Positions 1 to 8,734 of a DNA stretch of 64,000 bases are shown here, one piece after another. The notes under the pieces are model-generated. The model saw only the letters and a program-made list of their open reading frames with translations, searched no databases and was not told the DNA's origin. The translations under genes were made by a program, and so were the position numbers. The DNA lies in NCBI RefSeq assembly GCF_029395495.1, contig NZ_CP113918.1, positions 2,046,001 to 2,110,000 on the forward strand. The letters are read 5' to 3'. Source of the DNA: Bifidobacterium sp. ESL0769 (lineage in GTDB: Bacteria; Actinomycetota; Actinomycetes; Actinomycetales; Bifidobacteriaceae). Position 1 is the stretch's first letter; every line of letters starts with the position of its first letter.

Positions 1-68
1 GTGATAATAAATAATATAAAACGACTTATCTATTTCAAACTAAATTCAGCAATTTTTGATATATAGAA

Positions 69-1217
69 TCACCGTACCACACCTTCGACGAGCCTGGTAA
101 TCAGTTCTGTATAACTCACGCCGGTAGCTTCCCAAGCCTTCGGGTACATGGAAATTGGGGTGAATCCAGGGATGGTGTTGATTTCATTGACCATCACTTC
201 ACCGCGCGGGGTCACGAACGTATCCACACGCGAAAGCCCAGCCCCGTCAATGGCCTTGAACGCTCGAACCGCGACTTCCTGCGCACGCTTCAACGTCTCA
301 TCGGGCAGATTCGCCGGAACCTCAACGTGCGAGGCTTCGGAATCAGTGTATTTGCTGTCGAAATCGTAGAACTGGTCGTCGTCGGCGCCACGGCGGTCGA
401 GCACGATCTCGCCGGGCAATGCGCACTTCGGCTCCTCGCCGGCAACCGGGTTGAGCACAGCGCACTCGATCTCGTGGCCGTCGATGCCCTGCTCCACCAA
501 CACCTTCCAGTCGTGGTGCGACGCCTCGAAAAGCGCCGCAGCGAGTTCTTCCGTATCCCCCTCACGTTCCAATTTGGTCACGCCGAAACTCGAACCGGCG
601 CGGGAAGGCTTGACAAACAGAGGATAACGCAGCTTAGCTGACTTGATACTTTTCATTGCTTCTGCAGCATCGTTCTTGAACTCGTCGGACGCGTCGAAAT
701 CGCGGGTATCGAAGGTCACACCGGGAGCCACCGGAATGCCGGCCTCGCTCAAAATAATCTTGGTGAATGCCTTGTCCATGCAAGCGGACGATGCGAAAAC
801 CCCACAGCCGACATACGGCACACCCATCATCTCGAGCAGGCCTTGCACCGTGCCGTCCTCACCGTACGGACCGTGCAAAACGGGAAATACCACATCGACA
901 TAACCCAGCGAAGTGAGCTTGCCGTTCTTCTCGCGAACATAGAAGCCATTATTGCCGCGGGACATATCGAGAACGACCGGTTTGACGGCCTCATTCGCTT
1001 CCGTCCCCTCGGCCACGGGCATCGCGCCGTCGGCAACTTCGAAATCGCGGGGATCGGTGCCGCCCATCACCCACTCGCCGGCCTTGGTGATGGCAATGGG
1101 AATCGGCTCGAACCGTTCGGTATCCATCGCCTTCAAAACTCCAGCCGCAGAAAGGCAGGAAATCGAATGCTCGTCCGCTCTGCCACCATACAAAACCACC
1201 ACACGCTGCTTACGCAT
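69..1217 (-). CDS. ddl: D-alanine--D-alanine ligase
   Basis: ATP-grasp ligase that joins two D-alanines for the peptidoglycan pentapeptide in the cytoplasm. The 382-residue product has the usual family length. It shows the N-terminal substrate motif EHSIS (16-20), the HGPYGEDGTVQG segment (115-126) and the C-terminal metal/ATP motif NEINTIPG (from about 344). The omega-loop region contains DSKYTDS; a tyrosine here is typical of D-Ala-D-Ala rather than D-Ala-D-Lac ligases. It is the last gene of a minus-strand set plsC-gpsA-ddl, 150 bp after gpsA. The start is the first Met of the MRKQRVVVLYGG strand. Confidence 0.95.
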   Translation of the reverse strand: MRKQRVVVLYGGRADEHSISCLSAAGVLKAMDTERFEPIPIAITKAGEWVMGGTDPRDFEVADGAMPVAEGTEANEAVKPVVLDMSRGNNGFYVREKNGKLTSLGYVDVVFPVLHGPYGEDGTVQGLLEMMGVPYVGCGVFASSACMDKAFTKIILSEAGIPVAPGVTFDTRDFDASDEFKNDAAEAMKSIKSAKLRYPLFVKPSRAGSSFGVTKLEREGDTEELAAALFEASHHDWKVLVEQGIDGHEIECAVLNPVAGEEPKCALPGEIVLDRRGADDDQFYDFDSKYTDSEASHVEVPANLPDETLKRAQEVAVRAFKAIDGAGLSRVDTFVTPRGEVMVNEINTIPGFTPISMYPKAWEATGVSYTELITRLVEGVVR

Positions 1218-1367
1218 ATTTCCTCGCTTTACCTCGTCCGAAACCGAACCTGAACCCCAAGCCTACACGGCAAAGCAGCGACACTCCGATACGTATACCT
1301 CTCATTCACAAAGCCGATGCACGCGAGAAATATAGGTGTGTCGACAAGAAGTAAGAAGACAGTCTTG

Positions 1368-2366
1368 CTATTCTTCGGTGATGTCGCCTTTCACCAGCTC
1401 GTGGAGCATCTGTTCGCAGGTCAGGCCGTGCTTCAAGACATCGTCCATCGCGCTGGCCAGCGGGGTCTGCACGCCAAGCTGAGCGCCCATACGAACCACA
1501 GCCTCCGTCGTGGGCACACCTTCGGCCACGCCGTTGCTGACTTTCGTTGCTTCCTCAACACTCATGCCACGGCCAAGGTTCGCACCGAAAGTGTAGTTGC
1601 GGCTCAGGGGCGATCCACAGGTGGCAATCAGGTCGCCAACCCCTGCAAGGCCATGGAAGGTCTTGGCTTCAGCGTGGGCCGCCTTGCCAAGCCCCACGAG
1701 TTCCGCCAAGCCACGCGTCTCGACCATTGCGGCAGTATTTTCGCCGTAGCCTGCGCCCCGTGCCATACCAACCGCGAGCGCCACGACGTTTTTAAGTGAT
1801 CCGCACATTTCCACACCGATGACGTCAGTGGTGACAAACGCTTTGAAATACGGGGTTTTACAGGCTTCCGCGACGATTTTGGCATTGTCGATATTTTCGC
1901 AGGCCACCACCGTTGCGCTGGGCTGACGGTCAGCGACCTCCTTGCTCAGATTTGGGCCGGAAATGGCGGCAAAACGCTGCGCCGGCAGACCCCCCAAGGC
2001 CTCACGCACCACTTCATCCATGCGCTTTCCAGTAGTACGCTCGATGCCTTTCATCAACGACACTACGATGGCGTTGGGCTTGATCAACGGTGCAAAAAGC
2101 TCCAACGCCTCACGCGCATGCTGGGCCGCAATGGCAACGACGACAATCTGCGCCTGGCTCACCGCTTCCGCCCGATCGCCGGTGGCGGTCATATTGTCAG
2201 GAAGACACTTGACGCTCGGAAGTCGCACCCCGTTGTAATGGCGGTCGCGGATGCCTGCGACGATTTCCGGCTCACGCCCCCACATCGTCACGTCGTTGCC
2301 TGCGTCCGCAAGCACTTGGCCGAACGCCGTTCCCCAAGCGCCTGCCCCGAGTACTGTCACCTTCAT
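1368..2366 (-). CDS. gpsA: Glycerol-3-phosphate dehydrogenase [NAD(P)+]
   Basis: Reduces dihydroxyacetone phosphate to sn-glycerol 3-phosphate for phospholipid synthesis. The Rossmann motif GAGAWG is at residues 7-12 and the catalytic-lysine segment GSLKNVVALAVG is present. The frame is open for 11 codons further upstream (to 2399). I place the start at 2366 because AAAGGAG lies seven bases before this ATG and the product then begins directly with the nucleotide-binding strand (MKVTVLGAG). That gives 332 aa, normal for the family. It is followed by ddl and preceded by the acyltransferase gene, so two phospholipid-precursor genes sit together. Confidence 0.95.
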   Translation of the reverse strand: MKVTVLGAGAWGTAFGQVLADAGNDVTMWGREPEIVAGIRDRHYNGVRLPSVKCLPDNMTATGDRAEAVSQAQIVVVAIAAQHAREALELFAPLIKPNAIVVSLMKGIERTTGKRMDEVVREALGGLPAQRFAAISGPNLSKEVADRQPSATVVACENIDNAKIVAEACKTPYFKAFVTTDVIGVEMCGSLKNVVALAVGMARGAGYGENTAAMVETRGLAELVGLGKAAHAEAKTFHGLAGVGDLIATCGSPLSRNYTFGANLGRGMSVEEATKVSNGVAEGVPTTEAVVRMGAQLGVQTPLASAMDDVLKHGLTCEQMLHELVKGDITEE

Positions 2367-2423
2367 AATCTGCTCCTTTGCATCGCTAGATTCTTCCATA
2401 ATAGTTACTGTTATCCCGTTCTA

Positions 2424-3320
2424 CTATGAATTTGCGCGACGCGGCTTGCGGCTCATCGTACGGAAATCCCAATAACCTTCGGCCGGAGGCTCTTCGCCGC
2501 GAATCTCGGCCATAATCGTTTCCATCCGTTCGCGGATGCGCGTGGTGAGCTCCGTGACCAGTTCCATCGGCGGCTCATCACCCCAAGAATCCATGTCTTT
2601 GAGCAAGTCGCCGTAATCCAACACGTCGTCATAGCACATCACCACGTTCTTGCGCGGCCACGGCCACCAATGGTTGATGCTCGCCGCGCCCCACGTCACC
2701 GAACAATAAAGCGGTATCTGGCAGCCAAGCCGGCGCGAGGATTCAAGCGCGATGATGCCGACTCCGTCCTTAAGACTCATCGGCCATTTGAGCGGATCGC
2801 GCGAAAGCGTGCCTTCCGGCCAGACTGTCAGCGGACGACCGGAAGTGAGAATATCAATGGACTCCTTCTCGATTTCGACGGCCTTACCGCTGCGGCGCGG
2901 CACCGGCTGCATACCCACCAGCATGAACCATTTACCGATGACAGGCCAATGCGACATCTCGGCTTTGGCCATATAACGCGGACGGCGACCCATATGGAAC
3001 AGCGCATCCATAGGAATAAAGACGTCATACATCGTGACATGTGTGGCGGCCGTAATGAACGGGCCGGTTTCGGGGACGTGTTCAAGCCCCCATGCGTAAT
3101 TCTTGCTATGCATTCGAAGAATCTTGGACACAGCGTCAAGCAACCGCTTGGTGCCTTTCGGATTCTGCGCTTCGATTTCGGCAGTGTTCGCCTTGCGCGG
3201 CCCGGTTGGGAAATATTGCGTCGGATCCACCAGACGGTGACGCTTGCCCAGAAGCTCCACTTGCGCATCGCTCAGAGGCAAAACACTCGAACGCGGCGAC
3301 GGTTTTCCTTTGGAAGTCAT
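2424..3320 (-). CDS. plsC: 1-acyl-sn-glycerol-3-phosphate acyltransferase (PlsC-like)
   Basis: Predicted lysophosphatidic acid acyltransferase that makes phosphatidic acid at the membrane. The acyltransferase signature HX4D is at residues 94-99 (HVTMYD) and the substrate motif appears as WPEGT (167-171), the actinobacterial form of FPEGT. The 298-aa product carries about 70 residues before the catalytic core with no clear signal peptide. It lies immediately upstream of gpsA on the same strand, consistent with joint use of glycerol 3-phosphate. The family is certain; acyl specificity cannot be read from sequence. Confidence 0.9.
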   Translation of the reverse strand: MTSKGKPSPRSSVLPLSDAQVELLGKRHRLVDPTQYFPTGPRKANTAEIEAQNPKGTKRLLDAVSKILRMHSKNYAWGLEHVPETGPFITAATHVTMYDVFIPMDALFHMGRRPRYMAKAEMSHWPVIGKWFMLVGMQPVPRRSGKAVEIEKESIDILTSGRPLTVWPEGTLSRDPLKWPMSLKDGVGIIALESSRRLGCQIPLYCSVTWGAASINHWWPWPRKNVVMCYDDVLDYGDLLKDMDSWGDEPPMELVTELTTRIRERMETIMAEIRGEEPPAEGYWDFRTMSRKPRRANS

Positions 3321-3375
3321 GCCCCTATTGTGCCTCGGGGTTGCGAACTCCCCTTATAGCGACACACCTTACACA

Positions 3376-3392
3376 ATACCGACCAGCGGTAT
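3376..3392. promoter_or_regulatory. TetR operator upstream of the regulator gene
   Basis: ATACCG-N5-CGGTAT palindrome about 105 bp before the TetR-family gene. The same half-sites and 5-bp spacer occur in the larger palindrome at 4296-4320 before the exporter gene, so this is probably the autoregulatory site. Confidence 0.75.
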
Positions 3393-3497
3393 GTATACTG
3401 ATTACAAGATTAGCTTGGTCACGAACGAGGCACGCAATCGGTTAGGCTTACGTTCCACTTACCGCCAGTCCATCGATATCACAAAAGAAGGCACAGT

Positions 3498-4223
3498 ATG
3501 GCACGCAATGCACATCCTGAAGTGACCAGGCGCCGCATACTGGACGCGGCGCAGAAGCTGTTCGCCGCTAAAGGCTACGAAAACACCTCGATCCAGGATA
3601 TCCTTGATGAACTTGGCGACCTCTCCAAAGGCGCGATATATCACCATTTCAAATCCAAATTGGATATCCTGGACGCCATCAGCGACGAAGACAACAAAAA
3701 ATCCTACGCCCAATACGACGCCCTTCTTCAACGCAAAGACCTGAACGGCCTGCAGAAAATCCGCGAACTTTTCCTCGGTACCATGACCGACCAGGAACAT
3801 GTCGAAAGGCTCAAGGGCACGCTCCCCACAGCCAACGACCCGCAGAATCTCAGCGAAAGTATCGGCGCATGGACGCGCACGTTGCCGGTCGGTATGCGCA
3901 AACTCATCGATTGTGGCATCGAGGACGGTTCCATCATTACCGACTATCCGCAGGAGGCGGCAGAACTGCTCACGCTGCTGATGAATATCTGGTTCATGCC
4001 GAATTTCTACCCCGGCACCCGCAACGAGCTGCGACACCGTGCACAATGCCTGGCGACCATCTGCGTCTCTATCGGCGTGCCCGCGATTACGCACGACATG
4101 ATTGACAAGCTCGCCGACTTTTACTCACAGATTCAAATTCAGAACTCCGATAACACTACTGCCAAAAGCGACAACAAAACCAAAAGATTGAAAATAAAGA
4201 GACCCTCAGGTAACGTTTCCTGA
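3498..4223 (+). CDS. TetR/AcrR family transcriptional regulator
   Basis: One-component repressor. Residues about 10-55 form a typical TetR helix-turn-helix (RRRILDAAQKLFAAKGYENT, then the recognition helix around SKGAIYHHFKSK). The rest of the 241 residues is a helical ligand-binding domain with no recognisable subfamily. The C-terminal tail from about residue 215 is polar and lysine-rich. The gene is followed after 123 bp by an MFS exporter on the same strand, and matching palindromes precede both genes. It therefore probably represses itself and the exporter and is released by an exported compound. The ligand is unknown. Confidence 0.92.
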   Translation: MARNAHPEVTRRRILDAAQKLFAAKGYENTSIQDILDELGDLSKGAIYHHFKSKLDILDAISDEDNKKSYAQYDALLQRKDLNGLQKIRELFLGTMTDQEHVERLKGTLPTANDPQNLSESIGAWTRTLPVGMRKLIDCGIEDGSIITDYPQEAAELLTLLMNIWFMPNFYPGTRNELRHRAQCLATICVSIGVPAITHDMIDKLADFYSQIQIQNSDNTTAKSDNKTKRLKIKRPSGNVS

Positions 4224-4295
4224 GTTATTCATTTAAGAGTTCCAATAGCTCAAAACAATTCATAACAACGATATACAGGCGTTTTATTACATGAT

Positions 4296-4320
4296 TTACA
4301 TACCGCCGGTCGGTATGTAA
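4296..4320. promoter_or_regulatory. TetR operator upstream of the MFS exporter
   Basis: Perfect palindrome TTACATACCG-N5-CGGTATGTAA, ending 26 bp before the exporter ATG. It contains the ATACCG-N5-CGGTAT core found before the TetR gene at 3376-3392. Confidence 0.82.
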
Positions 4321-4346
4321 ATTGAAAACTTTCGAGGGAAAAAAAT

Positions 4347-5873
4347 ATGAAGGACATCTGTAGCGCAAAAGCCGAGAAATTTATAGACGAGACTGAACTT
4401 CGAAACCCCGCTCTTCTAAACCAATCCAAACAAGCAAGGACAGTCCAAACAAATCAAGCACAAGACACCTCCAAACCGACTGTTTCGCCATTACGTTCCG
4501 GCAACTTTATCCTGCTCATTGCGGGACAAGGGCTTTCGTTGTTCGGTAACACCATGCTGCGCTTCGCCATGTCGATGTGGGTGCTCGACAAAACCGGCTC
4601 GGCCACCGTTTTTGCGACGCTGCTCTCCGTCTCCATCGTCCCGACCATTCTGCTTATGCCATTCGGCGGAGTTGTCGCCGACCGTGTCAACCGGCGGACT
4701 ATGATGGTCGCGCTCGACGCCGTCAGCGGAAGCATCGTATTGGTTGCAACCCTCGCGTTCGGCTTTATGCAAGCCCATACCATCGTTTCAATCGCCATGC
4801 TGCTCATTACCCTTTCGGCGCTTGACGCGCTAGAATCCCCTACCGTCAGCGCGTCCATCCCCCAAATGCTCGGACGAAAAGACACTGTGTTGCTGCGACG
4901 GGCCCAAGCGATTTCCAGCCAGGTCAACTCCATCATGCAAATCATTCCCACCTTTGCAGGCGGTGCGCTATACGCCTTGATCGGCATCCGCACCATGATG
5001 GCCGCCACGACTGTCTGTTTCTTCGTCACCGCCGGATTGGAATGCTTCATCAGGCTCGGCACAGTACATCATCATGAAGCGATAAATGGAAATAAGAACG
5101 AACTATCATCAGGCAAACAAACCAACCCAGGTCGTAAATCTGCAACGGCGATGTTTCCTGGTGCAGTAGGAATGAACGATTCAAAATTATCAAAATTCCA
5201 AAACACTAAGCCAACTGTTCGCCATCATATCCTCAAAGTTTTTCTGGCCGACACCCGCGATGCCGCCGCGTTTCTCAGGGCCAACCCGACGCTGCTCGAA
5301 CTCGTTGCCGTCACCGCCGCTCTCAACTTCTTCCTTAACGGGGTCTCGTCTGTGGGCTCGCCTTATATCATTCGTACGGCGCTGCGTTTCGGGGCCGACA
5401 TCTACGGCTATTGCGACGGGATTATGAGTATTGTTTCGCTGCTTGACACCTTGCTGACCACCGCACTGGCCGCGAAACTATTCATGCGGCAGATGCCTGC
5501 AACTATTTACGCCTCAGCCCTCTGCTTCGCGCCGATCGCTGTGGCTTTCGCGCTGCCAGTGAGCAGGTGGGCGAAATTGGTCACGTTCATTGTCGCGTTT
5601 TGCCTGGTCACACTTTCCACCGACTTCACCAACATCATCGCCACTCCGACCTTTATGACACTGATTCCTGACGAGCTGATGGGCAAAATCGGCGCATTTA
5701 TTTCAGCCGCCAGCCTTTGTGCGGCGCCGCTGGGCCAGATGACTTACGGTCTGCTTTTCGATCGTCTCGCAGTTGCGCCGATTATGGTCGGCACTGGCGT
5801 TTGCTTGGCAATTGGCGCATTCATCCTTACGCCGATGTGCAAAAGATTTGGGCATGAAGAAGCAGCAAGGTAG
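4347..5873 (+). CDS. MFS efflux transporter (MFS_3/macrolide-exporter type)
   Basis: Polytopic major facilitator exporter, 508 aa, somewhat longer than the family norm. About 50 polar N-terminal residues precede the first helix (GNFILLIAGQGLSLFGNTML), and a long polar central loop (about residues 245-295) separates the two six-helix halves. The A-like loop DRVNRRTMM after the second helix fits the family. GAGGGA precedes the ATG. The TetR gene upstream and the 25-bp operator in the promoter point to inducible drug or metabolite export. The substrate is unknown. Confidence 0.88.
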   Translation: MKDICSAKAEKFIDETELRNPALLNQSKQARTVQTNQAQDTSKPTVSPLRSGNFILLIAGQGLSLFGNTMLRFAMSMWVLDKTGSATVFATLLSVSIVPTILLMPFGGVVADRVNRRTMMVALDAVSGSIVLVATLAFGFMQAHTIVSIAMLLITLSALDALESPTVSASIPQMLGRKDTVLLRRAQAISSQVNSIMQIIPTFAGGALYALIGIRTMMAATTVCFFVTAGLECFIRLGTVHHHEAINGNKNELSSGKQTNPGRKSATAMFPGAVGMNDSKLSKFQNTKPTVRHHILKVFLADTRDAAAFLRANPTLLELVAVTAALNFFLNGVSSVGSPYIIRTALRFGADIYGYCDGIMSIVSLLDTLLTTALAAKLFMRQMPATIYASALCFAPIAVAFALPVSRWAKLVTFIVAFCLVTLSTDFTNIIATPTFMTLIPDELMGKIGAFISAASLCAAPLGQMTYGLLFDRLAVAPIMVGTGVCLAIGAFILTPMCKRFGHEEAAR

Positions 5874-5985
5874 TAATCAAACCGGCCGAATTCACCACTT
5901 TTCCAACGTGACCGGCAGCTAAACGTGTCTTTTTTTTTATTTAGAAGGCGACATCCACGCATTGACGAATAACGCAACCGCGTGA

Positions 5986-7269
5986 TTACTCCTGCGGCGG
6001 GGCGGGAGGAGCCCCGACCAAGCCCAGACGCGTCAACGGGGACGCAGTCAACTGACGCACTGCAAGCGTGAGGCCGGACATGAGACAGCCGACACCGATG
6101 ATGGCAGCCATGGTCAGTGCGCACGCGCCGTTCTTGGCCCACATAGCCATAATGTCAAGCCCGGGATAAATCTGCCAAAGCATGTAGCCGGCGTAGGCGC
6201 AGGAGACGACGCCGAACGTAATCATGATGCTGCCGACAATCTGTATGCTGGCCGACGACATTCGGCTGCCAGGGCTGTCCATACCGGATTTGCGCGTGAA
6301 CGCGAGCGTAAGCATCGCCAGACCTCCACCGATGAACAGCGACATCAGCACGTCAGACGGGCGGTGCCAGCGACCGACGATCACGGAAGCGGCAACAAGG
6401 ATGCTATATGTTCCTCCAAGCACCGCGACCAACGCACGCCAAACGCGCGGAACGGCGATAAGCAGCACCAGCACCGACCCCACCGCAAGCAAGGTGTGAC
6501 CGGAAGGCGCACTGTTTTCGTGTGTGGAAAGGACACGGATAATCATTGGCCTCGGCAAAAGCCGTTTGAGCCACGCCGCGCCGTAGGCAACGCCCCCAAA
6601 CACGGCCATCTGGCCAACCAGCCACCAGCGTTTACGGACCGCCGCGATGATGAAAGCAAGCACGGCAATCGTCAGACTGGTTACCACTATCACCACGCCG
6701 CGGTTAAGCACATGCGCAACCGCGATAATCCAGCTCGGAGCACTCGTGTTGAACACCTGCCAGACGAGTTCGTCGAAGCTCTGCCCCTCCATGGTGTGCA
6801 CGCCGAACCAATAAATCGCAGCGGCCGAAACAAAACAGAGCAGCGCGAGGACAACGGCGAGGACACAGCTGGACACACGTGGACGAATGGTCAGCGGATC
6901 GATTTGAGCGAGTCCTTTTTCGATGTCGTCATCGGCCTCGGAAGCGTCACTGTTTGAGGTTTCGTTGGCAGATTTGATGCCGGACTTGCCCGCACTCGTG
7001 CCTGCCGTGAAAACGCTGCCTGCCGAGGCGCTGTCGTCATCGTCAAACGTGGCGCTTTCACTGCCGAAAGCCACGAAACTCACCGGTTCGTTTTGAATTG
7101 GCGGCGTAGCTGACGGTTGACTTGCCGGCCGAGCCTGGCTTACCGGGGCTTCGGTCTGAACCCGAGGAGGCGAAGGAATCGCGACTTTGGTCTGATTGCG
7201 CGGTGCGGGTTCGCCGGAATTGCCGGCCTGTGCTGCTTGTGGAACCTGTCCAGTGGAATCGTCAGTCAT
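5986..7269 (-). CDS. PAP2-family phosphatase, membrane protein
   Basis: Integral membrane type 2 phosphatidic acid phosphatase-like protein, which would act on a lipid phosphate such as undecaprenyl or phosphatidyl phosphates. All three PAP2 signatures are visible: KRLLPRP, then PSGHT, then GRWHRPSD. About 120 N-terminal residues are Ser/Pro/Asp-rich and disordered and precede the first membrane segment (VLAVVLALLCFVSAAAIYW). Two further hydrophobic segments follow the catalytic part. The start is uncertain: I use the ATG at 7269 (MTDDSTG), but the frame is open to 7290 and neither site has a strong ribosome binding site. The gene is a single unit, convergent with the exporter. Confidence 0.88.
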   Translation of the reverse strand: MTDDSTGQVPQAAQAGNSGEPAPRNQTKVAIPSPPRVQTEAPVSQARPASQPSATPPIQNEPVSFVAFGSESATFDDDDSASAGSVFTAGTSAGKSGIKSANETSNSDASEADDDIEKGLAQIDPLTIRPRVSSCVLAVVLALLCFVSAAAIYWFGVHTMEGQSFDELVWQVFNTSAPSWIIAVAHVLNRGVVIVVTSLTIAVLAFIIAAVRKRWWLVGQMAVFGGVAYGAAWLKRLLPRPMIIRVLSTHENSAPSGHTLLAVGSVLVLLIAVPRVWRALVAVLGGTYSILVAASVIVGRWHRPSDVLMSLFIGGGLAMLTLAFTRKSGMDSPGSRMSSASIQIVGSIMITFGVVSCAYAGYMLWQIYPGLDIMAMWAKNGACALTMAAIIGVGCLMSGLTLAVRQLTASPLTRLGLVGAPPAPPQE

Positions 7270-7423
7270 GGTTTTCAGTTTAGATGGCATTGACTACGAG
7301 CGGGCGTCCTTGCGGATACCAAGTCTGAATATCTACAAGTCCGTCAAATATCGGCTCGCAGGACTGTAAGACGTTACTCAAGCTCGAGCTCATGGAACGC
7401 ATGAAACTGCCCCGAACGTAAAA

Positions 7424-7447
7424 GGAGACCCGCCGAAGCGGGTCTCC
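7424..7447 (-). terminator. Rho-independent terminator (minus strand)
   Basis: Perfect 10-bp stem GGAGACCCGC/GCGGGTCTCC with a TTCG tetraloop as read on the minus strand, followed by TTTT. It lies about 340 bp beyond the toxin-antitoxin pair and 155 bp before the PAP2 start. Confidence 0.75.
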
Positions 7448-7787
7448 TAACAAGTCCAACTGAAAAGCAGATAACTTCACAACTCCATCGTCGCAACGGT
7501 AAGCTTTATCATCGGCCCGTTCAACGTAATAGTCATCGAGACCTTGTCTTTTTGTGGATCTGCTCTGTTCAATTGTGCTTGTAGTTCATATTATGTACTA
7601 TCCGCCTCGCTAACACAAACCGAAAACGACATTTGTGCGTTAATGGTAGCTAACGTTTTCTTCCAACCTATTACGCACATGAAATGTCATATTTTGGTCT
7701 CTAAGAAAAGCCGATTGTGCGTTTCTGTCGTTTCGCTATTCCTGCAGCGTAACGAAGCACCGTACCCACAAAATGGCAGTGCAAAAC
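7448..7787. other. Intergenic region without a convincing gene
   Basis: Lower GC than the flanking genes. The only structure seen is an imperfect inverted repeat at 7628-7688 (GACATTT/AAATGTC with GTGCG/CGCAC inside). The short open frames here have no ribosome binding site or recognisable product. Confidence 0.5.
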
Positions 7788-8063
7788 TCACACAAACTCA
7801 ATCTTGAGTTTGCGCCCCAGCCCCTTGGCGATTTGTGCAAGCGTTCGGACCGTTGGAATGGAATTTCCCCTTTCAATACGTGAATAGTTCGAAGGCCTCA
7901 TACCGCACCTTTTCGCCACTTCAGCCTGCGTCATATGAGCCTGGATCCGAGCACCCATAATCGCTATCGCGGCTTCGTGCTCTGGCCTGGTGCGCTCATA
8001 CTCCTCCGCAAATTTCGGGTCCCGGCTTTTGCGCTCGGCTATATACCTATCCAAATCATCCAT
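7788..8063 (-). CDS. XRE-family antitoxin (HigA-like)
   Basis: 91-residue helix-turn-helix protein. Residues about 42-85 form a Cro/C1-type domain (MTQAEVAKRCGMRPSNYSRI, then a conserved ERG). It follows the toxin gene by 6 bp on the same strand, the toxin-first order of HigBA-type modules. It should neutralise the toxin and bind the twin palindromes at 8438-8466. Confidence 0.85.
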   Translation of the reverse strand: MDDLDRYIAERKSRDPKFAEEYERTRPEHEAAIAIMGARIQAHMTQAEVAKRCGMRPSNYSRIERGNSIPTVRTLAQIAKGLGRKLKIEFV

Positions 8064-8069
8064 CGCTAT

Positions 8070-8420
8070 TTACGCCTCCCTTTCCAACCAATCTTTGCGA
8101 TACCGTTTTGCCCTGGACAACTCCACAAGCGGCAGTTTATTTTGCTTTTTCACAAAACCATTGGTGATGATGATTCGACGGCCTTCCATGAAAAAATACA
8201 AGGCACGAACATCATTTGTCGACTGCCGAACGCGTAACTCGAAAATACCGTCAGAGACACGCTTTGAATATGGCTCACGCAAATGGTTGCCATATACCCT
8301 CAACATGTCGATGTCATCCAACAATTTCCGCGCTAATTTTTCATCCAACGAGCTCAACAGTTCTTGCATTGGCTTCTTGCCATTGGGTAATGCATAGAAC
8401 TCAACTTCAAAATTTTCCAT
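8070..8420 (-). CDS. RelE/HigB-type toxin (phage Gp49-like)
   Basis: 116-residue predicted mRNA interferase of the HigB/Gp49 group. Recognisable features are the central GIFELRVRQS strand, the RALYFFMEGRRIIITNGFVKK core and a basic C-terminus (RAKRYRKDWLERE). The gene is the first of two, directly downstream of two tandem operator-like palindromes. Specific active-site residues are not assigned with certainty because this family is diverse. Confidence 0.88.
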   Translation of the reverse strand: MENFEVEFYALPNGKKPMQELLSSLDEKLARKLLDDIDMLRVYGNHLREPYSKRVSDGIFELRVRQSTNDVRALYFFMEGRRIIITNGFVKKQNKLPLVELSRAKRYRKDWLEREA

Positions 8421-8437
8421 GGCATCACCTATTTAAT

Positions 8438-8466
8438 TATCAATTTTGATATTATCATTTTTGATA
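8438..8466. promoter_or_regulatory. Twin operators of the toxin-antitoxin operon
   Basis: Two tandem palindromes with identical half-sites and 4-bp spacers, TATCA-ATTT-TGATA (8438-8451) and TATCA-TTTT-TGATA (8453-8466), centred 15 bp apart and ending 18 bp before the toxin ATG. This is the expected layout for conditional autorepression by the HTH antitoxin. Confidence 0.8.
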
Positions 8467-8734
8467 TGTTTTGCAAATTCACTTCATTCCCCTCTTTCGT
8501 CAGTTTTGTATTCCATTTCCAGCAAAACACTGCTATACGCCGAAGAGCAAGCTAAAACAGGCACTGTGGTCGGATGATAGGGGTTATCCACATTTGAGGC
8601 GTGTTGCGGGTTGAGTCAGAAAATTATGCACATTCTGGGTAAATCACGGTGGACGAAAAATTAGTTATTCACAATATGGCGAATTCTGCGTTTCTTGTCT
8701 TCCATAGCTCTATGGCAATGCTTAGAGTAGGGAT

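Noticed and set aside
7280..7480. 66-codon minus-strand frame over the 7424 terminator
   Set aside because: It reads through a perfect terminator hairpin and has no ribosome binding site.
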